In this document: positions 7,651 through 16,008 of the stretch, piece by piece
How the letters are laid out: every line of letters starts with the position of its first letter
How positions within the stretch are numbered: position 1 is the first letter of the stretch
Assembly (NCBI RefSeq): GCF_027257155.1
Contig: NZ_JAPWDU010000010.1
Location: forward strand, 1 to 64,000
Source of the DNA: Cerasicoccus sp. TK19100
Lineage (GTDB): Bacteria; Verrucomicrobiota; Verrucomicrobiia; Opitutales; Cerasicoccaceae
DNA length: 64,000 nt
Reading direction: 5' to 3'
Notes under the pieces: model-generated
What the model was told of the DNA's origin: nothing
Seen by the model: the letters and a program-made list of their open reading frames with translations, nothing else
The model's database searches: none
Position numbers and translations under genes: made by a program

Positions 7651-8369
7651 TAAAGCTCCCAGTAAACGATGCGCCCGCAGTTTTCGCAGTGGACGGGCTC
7701 GCTTTTCTGGCGCGTAGCGGACTCGGTTTCGCTGGATACCTTAAGGTGGCAGCCGCCGCATTTATGATCCTCAATCGCCGACACAAATGGCGGCTTCGGC
7801 CGACGCCTTTTCACGCGCTCATAGGACTGCAAATACCTGGCATTGCACGCAGACATTTCCTTGGCGACATCGGCCTTGGCCGCTTCGATCTCACCCTTGA
7901 GCGTTTGCTCGCGGTCTTGCAGCGTCTCGATCTCGTCGCGAAACAGCTGCAAGCGCTCGTCACTCTCGGCCTTGGCTTTGGCAAATTGTTCGTTCCCCTC
8001 GTCGATCTCGAGCATCAGGCCGATCTCGGCTTCTTCCAGCTCATTTACCTTGTTTTCGGTCAGCTCGATCTCGTGCGTCAGCGCCTGGTATTCGTCGTTT
8101 TTCTTAACCTGCAGTTGCTGGTTTTTGTATTTCACGATCTGCTCCTCGGCGGACTTCACGTCGTTGTCGAGGTCCTTGCGGCGCACTTCGAGTTGCTGGA
8201 GCTCCTTGTGAGCGGCGGCAATGGCGGCTTCCTCCTCGGCGATCTTGGCCTGATACTTCGCCAACTCGAGCGGAATGGTCTTGAGCGATTGCTCAATGTT
8301 GTAGAGCCGCGAGTCGCGGTCCTGTAAGATCAAAAGCTGCTCAATTTCGGGGTCCACGCTCTGCATCAT
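7650..8369 (-). CDS. Coiled-coil protein with C4 zinc ribbon (DUF164-like)
   Basis: 239 residues. Positions about 20-175 are a long charged coiled coil (many Glu/Lys/Gln heptads). The C-terminus carries a zinc ribbon, with cysteines C204, C207, C228 and C231 in KCGGCH and HCENCG. This domain order is that of the widespread bacterial zinc-ribbon family formerly called DUF164, thought to bind nucleic acid; its exact role is not settled. It is the first gene of a two-gene unit with the SMR exporter, joined by a TAATG overlap. Confidence 0.9.
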   Translation of the reverse strand: MMQSVDPEIEQLLILQDRDSRLYNIEQSLKTIPLELAKYQAKIAEEEAAIAAAHKELQQLEVRRKDLDNDVKSAEEQIVKYKNQQLQVKKNDEYQALTHEIELTENKVNELEEAEIGLMLEIDEGNEQFAKAKAESDERLQLFRDEIETLQDREQTLKGEIEAAKADVAKEMSACNARYLQSYERVKRRRPKPPFVSAIEDHKCGGCHLKVSSETESATRQKSEPVHCENCGRIVYWEL

Positions 8370-8420
8370 GCACCGGGCGGCGCGGCGATAAAGTCTTTTC
8401 TGCGAGGAAATGTGGGGGGC

Positions 8421-8594
8421 AGTGGATCGCGAACTTCCACGTTCGCATACTACCGCTCTTCAATAAACCGCTCCAATGGCAGCACAGCTGCGTCTCAAAA
8501 GTGACAGTTTATAAGCGAACGTGTAAGTTCGCGATCCGCCAGCGCTGCCTTGAAGTGACGGATTATAAGCGAAGACAGAGCTTCGCGTTCCGCC
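8421..8594. repeat. REP-like hairpin cluster, GCGAnn family (three arms)
   Basis: Three hairpins in the 8370-8686 gap. The first is GCGAAC-TTCCAC-GTTCGC (8429-8446). The second is the inverse orientation with a changed loop, GCGAAC-GTGTAA-GTTCGC (8515-8532), followed by GATCCGCC. The third is GCGAAG-ACAGAG-CTTCGC (8569-8586), followed by GTTCCGCC. Arms two and three are preceded by a direct repeat (AGTGACnGnTTATAAGC). The C-to-G change in stem three is matched on the other side. The rest of the gap (8370-8420, 8595-8686) shows nothing. Confidence 0.8.
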
Positions 8595-8686
8595 AGCATT
8601 AATAACCGACCAACCGCCACCGACTGCCCCACCCACGATATGCGCTTGCCCCAGCGGGGGTTATTGCCCAGAACTGCGCGTTTCGC

Positions 8687-9721
8687 ATGTTTAGCTTTTC
8701 CCAACTGGCTATTGAGAGCCTCGCCTACGCCGAGCCGCCCGAAGTCTGGACTTCGGACGATATCGAGGCGCGCCTGGCCCCACTGTATGAGCGGCTCAAG
8801 CTGCCCGCCGGTCGCCTTGAGCTGATGACCGGCATTCGCGAGCGCCGCTTCTGGCCGCTGGGTCACCGCCCGTCCGCCGCCTCCGCTGAAGCCGGCAAGA
8901 AGGCGCTCGCGCAGTCTAAGTTTGGCCCGGGCGACATCGACCTCGTCATCCACTGCGCCGTTTGCCGCGACCGCCTAGAGCCCGCCACCGCAGCCGCCGT
9001 CCACCACGAACTCGGCCTCGGCCAGCACTGCCAGCTCTTTGATTTATCCAACGCCTGCCTGGGCTTCATCAACGGCCTCATGGTCGCGGGCGGCCTGATT
9101 GAGAGCGGGCAAGTCCGCCGCGTGCTCCTCGTTTCCGGCGAAAACGGGCGCCCGCTGATCGAGCGCACGCTCCGCGTCCTGCTGGAGGGCGAGCACACGC
9201 GCAAGAGCGTGAAGCCGTATTTTGCGAACCTCACCATCGGTGCCGGCGCCGTGGCTGCGGTCCTCTGCCGCGCCGAGGAGACCGACGCCCCCTGCCCCCG
9301 CATCATCGGCGGCGTGACGGGCAGCGACTCCACCGCGAACCAACTTTGCCAGGGCGACTCAGCCGGCGGCGAGCTGGATATGCAAACCGACTCCGAGGCG
9401 CTGCTCGCAGCGGGCGTGGGCCTTGCCCAACAAACCTGGACGCGCTTCCAGGACCACACCGGTTGGACAACCGATACGCCCGACCGCGTGATCTGCCACC
9501 AGGTCGGCCGACGCCACCAGCGTGCGCTTTTTGAAGGCCTCGGCCTCGCACTCGACAAGGATTTTTCCACCTTTGAGGAATGGGGCAACGTCGGCTCCGT
9601 CTCCCTGCCGCTCACCCTCGCCAAGGCCCGCGAAACCGGCGCGCTGACCACCGGCTCCAAGGCCGCGCTGCTCGGCATCGGCAGCGGCCTCGTCTGCGCG
9701 ATGCTCGCCCTGGAATGCTAG
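8687..9721 (+). CDS. oleA: OleA-like thiolase: acyl-CoA head-to-head condensing enzyme
   Basis: Thiolase-fold enzyme of the FabH/KAS III superfamily. The catalytic triad is visible: C124 in SNACLGFING, H271 in CHQVGRRHQ, N301 in WGNVGS. The stretch VCRDRLEPATA (92-102, with E98) is an OleA hallmark; in OleA this glutamate helps the non-decarboxylative Claisen joining of two fatty acyl-CoAs to a beta-keto acid. 344 residues fits. The next gene, two bases downstream, is OleB-like, which supports OleA over FabH. The later partners OleC and OleD are not adjacent. Confidence 0.88.
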   Translation: MFSFSQLAIESLAYAEPPEVWTSDDIEARLAPLYERLKLPAGRLELMTGIRERRFWPLGHRPSAASAEAGKKALAQSKFGPGDIDLVIHCAVCRDRLEPATAAAVHHELGLGQHCQLFDLSNACLGFINGLMVAGGLIESGQVRRVLLVSGENGRPLIERTLRVLLEGEHTRKSVKPYFANLTIGAGAVAAVLCRAEETDAPCPRIIGGVTGSDSTANQLCQGDSAGGELDMQTDSEALLAAGVGLAQQTWTRFQDHTGWTTDTPDRVICHQVGRRHQRALFEGLGLALDKDFSTFEEWGNVGSVSLPLTLAKARETGALTTGSKAALLGIGSGLVCAMLALEC

Positions 9722-9723
9722 CC

Positions 9724-10590
9724 ATGGAACTTCCCGCCAACATCCGCGCGCTGTATCCTTTTGCGTCCCACTGGCTGGAAACGCCGGCCGGCCGCCTGCA
9801 CTACGTCGACGAGGGCGCGGGCGACCCCGTGATCATGCTCCACGGCAACCCGACATGGTCCTTCTTTTACCGCGACGTCATTAAAGACCTGTCCGCGACC
9901 CACCGCTGCATCGCGCCCGACCACATCGGCTGTGGTCTCTCGGACAAACCACAGCAGTGGACCTACCGTCTGCAGGACCACATCGACAACGTCAAGGCGC
10001 TCGTCAACGAGCTCGGGCTGGAGTCGTTTTCGCTGATCGTCCACGACTGGGGCGGCGCGATCGGCATGGGCCTCGCCGAAGCCATGCCCGACAAGGTCAA
10101 GCGGATCGTCGTGCTCAACACCGCAGCCTTCCGCTCGCAGCGCATCCCCAAGCGCATCGCCCTGTGCAAGGTCCCCGGCTTCGGCGAATGGATCGTGCGC
10201 GGGTTCAACGCCTTTGCCGCGCCGGCGCTGACCATGGCCTCGTCCAAGGGCCTCTCCGCCGATGTCAAAGCCGGCTTCATTTTCCCCTACAACAACTGGG
10301 CCAACCGCATCGCAACCCACCGCTTCGTGGCGGACATCCCGCTGGACGCCTCACACCCCAGCTACGCCACGCTCCAGCGCGTGGAAGAGGGCCTCGCGCA
10401 GTTCAAAGACCGCCCGATGCTCATCCTGTGGGGCCAAAAAGACTTCTGCTTCAACAACCACTTCCTCGCCGAATGGCGCGCCCGCTTCCCTGACGCCCAA
10501 GTCCAGCTCTACCCCGACTGCGACCACTACGTCCTCGAAGACGCCGGCGCTGAGGCCAGAGGTGTGATCGCGGAGTTTTTGCGGGGGTGA
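9724..10590 (+). CDS. oleB: OleB-like alpha/beta hydrolase (beta-lactone decarboxylase)
   Basis: 288 residues from the ATG at 9724, two bases after oleA. Haloalkane-dehalogenase-like alpha/beta hydrolase: oxyanion loop HGNPTW (40-45), nucleophile Asp108 in VHDWGG, catalytic His268 in CDHYVLED. In the Ole pathway OleB decarboxylates the beta-lactone made by OleC to give a cis-olefin with a long chain. Without context it could be called a haloalkane dehalogenase; adjacency to oleA makes OleB more likely. Translationally close to oleA, so one operon. Confidence 0.87.
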   Translation: MELPANIRALYPFASHWLETPAGRLHYVDEGAGDPVIMLHGNPTWSFFYRDVIKDLSATHRCIAPDHIGCGLSDKPQQWTYRLQDHIDNVKALVNELGLESFSLIVHDWGGAIGMGLAEAMPDKVKRIVVLNTAAFRSQRIPKRIALCKVPGFGEWIVRGFNAFAAPALTMASSKGLSADVKAGFIFPYNNWANRIATHRFVADIPLDASHPSYATLQRVEEGLAQFKDRPMLILWGQKDFCFNNHFLAEWRARFPDAQVQLYPDCDHYVLEDAGAEARGVIAEFLRG

Positions 10591-10790
10591 TGGGGTCTTA
10601 GATGGTCAAAACCCAGGCCAACGCACTTTGCGTGCGAATTGTGCTTATTTACTCGCAGCATAAAGAAGTCACCGAAACCGAAATTAGCCTGTTTCTGCCT
10701 GTGAAATGAAGCTTACCCTTTAACAAAGCTTTACATGTGCGGTCTGAAGGCTATCATGAAAACTCACCAAGCCTGCCCAAACCACTGCTT

Positions 10791-12257
10791 ATGAAACACG
10801 TTATTATCCTACTTGCGGCCAGCCTCTCCTCGGCATCGCTCAGTGCACTCGATTTCGAGTTTAAAAACAACTTGGGAAACCTCAGCTCGGACAATGTCTG
10901 GCTGATGTGGCAGCAGACCGGCGGCACGTTCTCGGTCTCCTACACCAATCAAAGCAACCAAGTCATTAATTTAACGCGGGATCACTTCAGCAACCAGCTC
11001 ACCACGCCCATTCAACTAAGCGACGTGAAAAGCATGAACCTGAGCAACGTCAACAGCGGCATCCTCTACTTTGGCCTGGATGAGACTGGCGGCGGCAACC
11101 CGTTTAATTTGAGCGCCGCGCCATCGCCCCAAACGGCAACCTACGCCTACGAAGAAGTGGAGATGACCTTTCAAGGCAATCAGGGCGACCAGGGCGATTT
11201 AACCGCGGTCAATTACTACAGCTTTCCAATCAATGTGCAGACCTACGGCACGAAGAATGGCGTCCCGAACACGCCATTTCAAAGCTCCGGCTTTGGTACC
11301 AACACCCGTCAGGCCTCCTACGCTCAGTTGATGCAGACCTTCGCCTCGCCGACGCCCAGTGGCTACAATCCAGTCATCCAAAACAGCAACAGCCAAACCG
11401 TGCGCATCCTCGGGCCAGCCGCCTACTATTTCCAAAACGGCAGCACCACACAGTTTAGCACTGGCCCCTACCATACCTTTCAAGGCTACCTTGGCCAAGT
11501 GTATGCCAACCAGCAAGCGGCCACCAACCCAACCACAACCACGCTCACCTACAGTGGCAACGGCGGCTACTCCGCTGACGTGACTGTGACCCAGCACGGC
11601 GAACCCGGCAGCGAGACGTACGGCATCACCATTGACAACGTCGTCTCCAACACCAACACGACGCCCACACCGGTCAGCGGCAGTATCGTGGTCAACCCTG
11701 ACGAGGCGGGCAACACGCCGCTGTCCACGCTAATCTACACCGGCACTTGGAATGATAACATGGGCACGGTGAGCCAAGCCATCATCGACTCAGGCTTACT
11801 CGACACGTTGGTCGCCTCCCTTTCGGCTTCTTTCATCACGGGCGCGGTCAACAGCAAAACGGATTTCCCCGGCAGCGGCGCAACTCCACCCTTGAATGAG
11901 TTTCGCTTCCAAGAGTCCCTGGAGTGGTTTATGCAAAATGCGGGCAACGCCACCACCGACCCCGGGCTATATTTCGAGCAATTGCAGGGCACGCCATCAG
12001 CGCTCACCGAAGCTTATTACGATCCGTTCCTGGCGACTATTTCGGAGCTGGCTGGTTACTCTATCTACGGCAGCCCGTATGCCGACCGCTATGGCGAATG
12101 GGGCGTCGATTTGAACTCCACGGTTTTTGGCCCGGACTTAGACCCGGTGGACAAGTGGGTCATCACGCTGGGAACCGTTCCCGAGCCGTCCCACTACGCC
12201 ATGATCGCGGGCGCTGTTGCGCTTCTGGGCGTCGTCTGGCTGCGCCGCCGCCGTTAG
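10791..12257 (+). CDS. PEP-CTERM surface protein
   Basis: 488 residues from the ATG at 10791, which starts a clear signal peptide (KHVIILLAASLSSASLSA). The C-terminus is a PEP-CTERM sorting signal: VPEPSHYAM, a hydrophobic helix, then RRRR. Such proteins are cut by an exosortase and anchored to or released from the surface in exopolysaccharide-making bacteria (family knowledge). The body is Asn/Thr/Ser/Gly-rich and not related to a family I recognise. An intrinsic terminator follows at 12284. Confidence 0.9.
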   Translation: MKHVIILLAASLSSASLSALDFEFKNNLGNLSSDNVWLMWQQTGGTFSVSYTNQSNQVINLTRDHFSNQLTTPIQLSDVKSMNLSNVNSGILYFGLDETGGGNPFNLSAAPSPQTATYAYEEVEMTFQGNQGDQGDLTAVNYYSFPINVQTYGTKNGVPNTPFQSSGFGTNTRQASYAQLMQTFASPTPSGYNPVIQNSNSQTVRILGPAAYYFQNGSTTQFSTGPYHTFQGYLGQVYANQQAATNPTTTTLTYSGNGGYSADVTVTQHGEPGSETYGITIDNVVSNTNTTPTPVSGSIVVNPDEAGNTPLSTLIYTGTWNDNMGTVSQAIIDSGLLDTLVASLSASFITGAVNSKTDFPGSGATPPLNEFRFQESLEWFMQNAGNATTDPGLYFEQLQGTPSALTEAYYDPFLATISELAGYSIYGSPYADRYGEWGVDLNSTVFGPDLDPVDKWVITLGTVPEPSHYAMIAGAVALLGVVWLRRRR

Positions 12258-12283
12258 GATAACCTACATTCTTTTAAACGAAG

Positions 12284-12308
12284 CGCCGGTTGCCAACCGG
12301 CGTTTTTT
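12284..12308 (+). terminator. Intrinsic terminator after the PEP-CTERM gene
   Basis: An 8-bp perfect stem, CGCCGGTT/AACCGGCG with loop GCC, is followed at once by six T (12303-12308), 26 bp after the stop codon. Confidence 0.9.
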
Positions 12309-12344
12309 GTTGCCTCGGGCGAAGGTCTGCCAAGCAATGGCGGC

Positions 12345-13592
12345 GTGAATTGGATCATTGTTGCTTTTCTCGTTTTGCTCATCGCCAAGACCGCGATGGA
12401 GTTTCGCCTGTCGTCGCTGAATCGCAAGGAAGTGCTCGCGAACAAGGACCGCATCCCCGAGGCCTACCGCGATGTCGTGGACGAGGAGACCTACCGCAAG
12501 TCCGTCGACTACACGCTGGAGAAGAACGCCTTTGGCCGCAAAGAGCTGATCTATGACGCCGTAGTGCTGGCGCTGATCGTCGCCACCGGTTTCCTCGCGT
12601 GGCTGTATAATGCGCTAACCGGCGCGATCGGCGAAGGCGTCTGGGGCCAGGCCGTGGTATTGTTTTTAACGTTGATCATCATTGGTCTGCCGAGTCTGCC
12701 CTCAGACTACCTGAGCACCTTTAAGCTGGAGGCCAAGTTCGGCTTTAACAAGTCCACCGTCGGTCTGTGGATCAGCGACAAGCTAAAGGGCTTTGCGATC
12801 GGCGCGGTGCTCGGCATCCCGGCGCTGGCGCTGCTGCTGAGCATTTTCAACTGGTTGCCAAAAAGCTGGTGGTTCTGGGGCTTTATTGTCCTTTTCTGCT
12901 ATCAGTTGATCGTGATGGTGCTCGCCCCGCGCGTGATCATACCGCTCTTCAACAAGCTGACACCCATGGAGGAAGGCCCGCTGCGCGACCGCCTGCTGGC
13001 CCTCGGCGAACGCACGGGATTCAACGCTAAGACCATCCTCGTGATGGACGGCAGCAAGCGCTCCGGCCACTCCAATGCATTCTTCACCGGCTTTGGCAAG
13101 TTTCGCAAAATCGTGCTCTTCGACACCCTCATCGAGCAGTTGGAACCCGTCGAGTTGGAAGCAGTCCTCGCCCACGAAATCGGCCACTACAAAAAAGGTC
13201 ACATCCCGAAGTTTCTCGTTGGCGCGTTCTTCGTGGGGCTGTTCTTCTTCGGCGTCATGGGCTGGCTGGCCACCCAGGATTTATTTTACACGAGCTTCGG
13301 GTTCGACCCGGCCTCCGGTATGGCTCCGGTGCTGCTACTCTTCATGCTGATCAGCGGGTTGTTCACGTTCTGGTTCACGCCGCTCTCCAACCGCTTCTCC
13401 CGCAAAAACGAGTACGAGGCCGACGCCTACGCGCGCCAGATGATGAACGACGACCCAATGCCGCTCGTCACCAGCTTGCACAAGATGTATGAGAAAAACC
13501 TCAGCAACCTGACCCCGCATCCGACCTTTAGCTGGTTCTACTATTCGCACCCCAATCTGAAGGAGCGCGAAGCAGCCTTGAAAGCCGGATAG
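12345..13592 (+). CDS. M48-family membrane metalloprotease (Ste24-like)
   Basis: 415 residues with about seven membrane helices. The zinc motif HEIGH is at 277-281 (H277, E278, H281), with the third ligand in NEYEADAYA later in the chain. Domain layout matches the CAAX prenyl protease 1 (Ste24) group, where the N-terminal membrane region is followed by the M48 peptidase core. In bacteria members probably handle membrane-protein quality control; that role is inferred. Start is GTG at 12345: the nearby ATG at 12337 runs into TGA after two codons. Confidence 0.93.
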   Translation: MNWIIVAFLVLLIAKTAMEFRLSSLNRKEVLANKDRIPEAYRDVVDEETYRKSVDYTLEKNAFGRKELIYDAVVLALIVATGFLAWLYNALTGAIGEGVWGQAVVLFLTLIIIGLPSLPSDYLSTFKLEAKFGFNKSTVGLWISDKLKGFAIGAVLGIPALALLLSIFNWLPKSWWFWGFIVLFCYQLIVMVLAPRVIIPLFNKLTPMEEGPLRDRLLALGERTGFNAKTILVMDGSKRSGHSNAFFTGFGKFRKIVLFDTLIEQLEPVELEAVLAHEIGHYKKGHIPKFLVGAFFVGLFFFGVMGWLATQDLFYTSFGFDPASGMAPVLLLFMLISGLFTFWFTPLSNRFSRKNEYEADAYARQMMNDDPMPLVTSLHKMYEKNLSNLTPHPTFSWFYYSHPNLKEREAALKAG

Positions 13593-13614
13593 TTTTTAAC
13601 TACGGATAGCGCCG

Positions 13615-14514
13615 ATGAACACGGATTATCTTCGCCGCTTTCTGCTACTAATTGCGTTCCTGCTTGCCCATTGTGCCTGCGCAGAAACCGTCCGTGTCGC
13701 CAGTTACAATCTTTACAACTACCTCGATACCAACCGCTGGGTGGATGGCCATTACCGTATGGACTACCCTAAGCCAGAGGCCGACAAAGTCGCCGCGCGC
13801 AAGGTGATCGTCGCCGCCAATGCGGACATCCTCGCCCTACAGGAAATCGGCGGCCCGCTCCACCTCGAGGAACTCCGGCAGGACCTGAAAAAAGACGGCC
13901 TCGACTACCCCTACGCCGAGTGCTTGATCGGCCCGGACGAAGACCGCCGCATCGCCGTGCTGTCGAAAATCCCCTTCACCGCCACCGGCCACACCGCGCT
14001 CGATTTCAAGTATTTCGACGGGCGCGAGGTCATCAAGCGCGGCCTGCTGGAGGTGCAGTTTGGCGAGGGCGACGCGGCGTGGACCTTGTTCGTTGTCCAT
14101 TTGAAAAGCCGCTGGACTGACCGCGACGATGACCCACAGTCCGGCCAACGCCGGACCGGTGAAGCACAGGCGGCCCGGGACTTTATTCGCGACAAGTATC
14201 CACCGGAAACGGAGCCGCGTTACCTCGTCGTAGGCGACTTCAACGACTCCAAACGCGCGGCCCCGGTCCGGCGCTTTCTCAGCGTCGGCGACACCGAGCT
14301 GACCCAGCTGCTCGACGCTGGCGACTCGCGCGGCGAAGCCTGGACCTTTCACTACCGCGCCGAGGACAAATACGAGCGCGTCGATTTCATCCTGGCCTCA
14401 CCGGCGCTATTTCCCGCAATCGCGGACGGCACATCCGTCATCTACGACGGCCAACCCGAGACCAGCCAAGCCAGCGACCATCGCCTGATTTACGTGGATT
14501 TAGCGGTGGAGTAG
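13615..14514 (+). CDS. Secreted endonuclease/exonuclease/phosphatase-family protein
   Basis: 299 residues with a signal peptide (residues 1-23, ending A-C-A). EEP-fold motifs are in order: ASYNLYNYLD, LALQEIGG (metal-binding Glu), VVHLKSR, VVGDFNDSK and the final SQASDHRLIYVDL (catalytic His). The family includes nucleases and phosphodiesterases; the substrate cannot be told from sequence. Starts 22 bp after the M48 protease and is co-directional, so possibly one transcript. Followed by a REP-like hairpin overlapping the stop region. Confidence 0.9.
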   Translation: MNTDYLRRFLLLIAFLLAHCACAETVRVASYNLYNYLDTNRWVDGHYRMDYPKPEADKVAARKVIVAANADILALQEIGGPLHLEELRQDLKKDGLDYPYAECLIGPDEDRRIAVLSKIPFTATGHTALDFKYFDGREVIKRGLLEVQFGEGDAAWTLFVVHLKSRWTDRDDDPQSGQRRTGEAQAARDFIRDKYPPETEPRYLVVGDFNDSKRAAPVRRFLSVGDTELTQLLDAGDSRGEAWTFHYRAEDKYERVDFILASPALFPAIADGTSVIYDGQPETSQASDHRLIYVDLAVE

Positions 14515-14515
14515 C

Positions 14516-14541
14516 GTAGGTCGGTCACTTTAGTGGCCGAC
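14516..14541. repeat. Single REP-like hairpin, GTAGGTCGG family
   Basis: GTAG at 14516-14519 is followed by stem TCGGTCACT/AGTGGCCGA (14521-14540) with one T:G pair. A related GTAGGTCGG hairpin is at 27398-27418. It lies directly after the EEP gene stop codon and could also mark a transcript end. Confidence 0.6.
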
Positions 14542-14600
14542 ATATGGTATTAGCCGTGCAGATTATCCGTCCCAAAACCGACTTAGCCAACCAATCAGCG

Positions 14601-14761
14601 GGTAGCGCAGGCGCGTCTCACGCCGCACCCCATTGGAGTGGCGATGGTTTTCATCTGTCTCTCGGTAGCTGTTGAAATAAAGCGGTTCTCTAAACTATCG
14701 TTATACAAATTCACTCGCAACCTTCAGCATGGGGTGCGGCGCGAGACGCGCCTGCGCTACC
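14601..14761. repeat. REPIN-like inverted pair, long arms
   Basis: The left arm begins GGTAGCGCAGGCGCGTCTCA (14601) and the right arm ends GAGACGCGCCTGCGCTACC (14743-14761). The arms are about 32 bp, also including ATGGGGTGCGGCG facing CGCCGCACCCCAT. The outer GTAGC and the TCTC loop tie it to the 140-bp family at 21.4, 25.8 and 27.4 kb, but its spacer is different and it is longer (161 bp). Confidence 0.75.
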
Positions 14762-14859
14762 TCAAAGTGGATGAGAGTTCGCGAAACTTATTTCCACGCA
14801 TAGGCCCAATCGAAAAGGCGGATGGCTAAAGCCAACCGCCCACGCCACTCCGATGTGGC

Positions 14860-14891
14860 GGCTTGTCCCGCTCAGCGGGACAAGCCCTACC
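14860..14891. repeat. REP-like hairpin, GTAGGGCTTGTCCCGC family
   Basis: A perfect 12-bp stem, GGCTTGTCCCGC/GCGGGACAAGCC with loop TCA (14860-14886), is followed by CTACC (GGTAG on the minus strand). The same arm occurs at 29095-29130. Just left of it (14818-14840) is another short inverted word, GCGGATGGCT/AGCCAACCGC. Confidence 0.7.
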
Positions 14892-14895
14892 TTCA

Positions 14896-14929
14896 TAAAA
14901 AAGCGGCACCCATTGCTGGGTGCCGCTTT
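14896..14929 (-). terminator. Intrinsic terminator of the IPT lipoprotein gene
   Basis: An 11-bp perfect stem, AAGCGGCACCC/GGGTGCCGCTT with a six-base loop (14901-14928), is bordered on the left by a run of A (14897-14902). Read on the minus strand this is a hairpin followed by T residues, downstream of the gene ending at 14990. Confidence 0.88.
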
Positions 14930-14943
14930 CAAAATCATAGCCC

Positions 14944-14985
14944 ATTTGCGCAACGCGCAAATCTCTGGATGCAACGGCACGTTGC
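14944..14985. repeat. Composite hairpin module, copy inverted at 28955
   Basis: Two small hairpins joined by CTCTGGAT: ATTTGCGC-AAC-GCGCAAAT (14944-14962) and GCAACG-GCA-CGTTGC (14971-14985). The same two hairpins with linker ATCCATAG occur in the opposite order and orientation at 28955-28996. It lies in the 3' untranslated part of the IPT lipoprotein gene, before the terminator. Confidence 0.7.
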
Positions 14986-14989
14986 CTGC

Positions 14990-15979
14990 CTATTCGAAGA
15001 CTTCGATGATCTCGACTTCTTGTTCTTTGACGATCACTTCGCGCGGCTGGCCTTGGGCCGAGCTGCCGGAGGGCGGGTAAGACCACTTGTTGTCCGAGCC
15101 CGAGGGGCTGCTGACGATGACCGGGACCTGCAACTCGTTGTAGCCGGGGGCGGAAACAAAAAGGAGGCCAGTGCCGGGCTTGCCGCCTTCGATCGGGACA
15201 TTGACCGAACGGGCACCGGCGGGGATGGCCACCTCGGGCATCACCACGCTATTGGGCACGTTGGTCATCACGCTGATCGGCAGGCCAACGTTGGAGGTCG
15301 GGAATTCGACGGCAAAGGCAACCGAGGTGCGCTCGCCGGGGCGGAGCTTGATCTGCGCGGGGACGACGGTCAGCTTCGAAGCGTCGACATGGAAGCGGCC
15401 AAGGTCGGTCACACCATTACCGCTCACGAGCTCGGCGCGGTAGGACTGGTTGGGCGCAAGCGCCGGAACATTAAAGGTCAGTGAAGTCGGCGACTGGTAG
15501 GTGGTGTCCGCCTCGAAACCGCCAATCACGATCTTGTCGAAATCGGTGAAGCCGCGGCCAACGACCGGGATTTCCGCGCCCACGGGGCCACGCACGGATT
15601 CAATCGCCGTCACGTAGCGGTCGGTGATCTCGAGTTTGTAAATTTTGGTGATCTCCGAGTGGTCGTTTTCGCGCTGGTAATCGAGGAAGTAATAATACTT
15701 TGCCTCGCTGCGACCTTCAGGGATCGCGTAGTCGTATTCGAAAATATTTTTGCCGACATCACTCTGCACCATGTTGCGCTCGACGCCGTCGACGACGACC
15801 TTAGGCTGGTAAGAGCTGCTGGAGATGGCACCGTCGTCACTGGATACCGACATGCTCAGGGTGTAGATCCCCGAAGCGTTTTGCGGCACACGAGTGCTGG
15901 TCAGGTTGTTGATCGATGGGCCGCAACCAGTTAGTAAACCAGCTGCCGCAATGAGAATCAGGTAAAATTTTGCTTTCAT
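14990..15979 (-). CDS. Lipoprotein with an IPT/TIG domain
   Basis: 329 residues from the ATG at 15979, chosen because it starts a lipoprotein signal (lipobox LLTGC, Cys19); the frame is open further upstream but that part is divergent noise. A mid-protein stretch (AIESVRGPVGAEIPVVGRGF, then IVIGGFEADT and LTFNVPAL) is the IPT/TIG immunoglobulin-like fold found in surface and transport proteins. The rest is beta-rich and unassigned. The C-terminal tail is highly acidic. An intrinsic terminator follows; it is divergent from hemW. Confidence 0.85.
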   Translation of the reverse strand: MKAKFYLILIAAAGLLTGCGPSINNLTSTRVPQNASGIYTLSMSVSSDDGAISSSSYQPKVVVDGVERNMVQSDVGKNIFEYDYAIPEGRSEAKYYYFLDYQRENDHSEITKIYKLEITDRYVTAIESVRGPVGAEIPVVGRGFTDFDKIVIGGFEADTTYQSPTSLTFNVPALAPNQSYRAELVSGNGVTDLGRFHVDASKLTVVPAQIKLRPGERTSVAFAVEFPTSNVGLPISVMTNVPNSVVMPEVAIPAGARSVNVPIEGGKPGTGLLFVSAPGYNELQVPVIVSSPSGSDNKWSYPPSGSSAQGQPREVIVKEQEVEIIEVFE

Positions 15980-16008
15980 CCTAGGTTGATGATAGACAAA
16001 CAACGAAC

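Noticed and set aside
8863-9678. Long antisense frame under oleA
   Set aside because: Antisense shadow of a GC-rich gene; Ser/Arg/Pro/Thr-rich with no domain.
8687-9721. FabH housekeeping ketoacyl-ACP synthase III
   Set aside because: The OleA-type VCRDRLEPATA stretch and adjacent OleB-like hydrolase fit OleA better.
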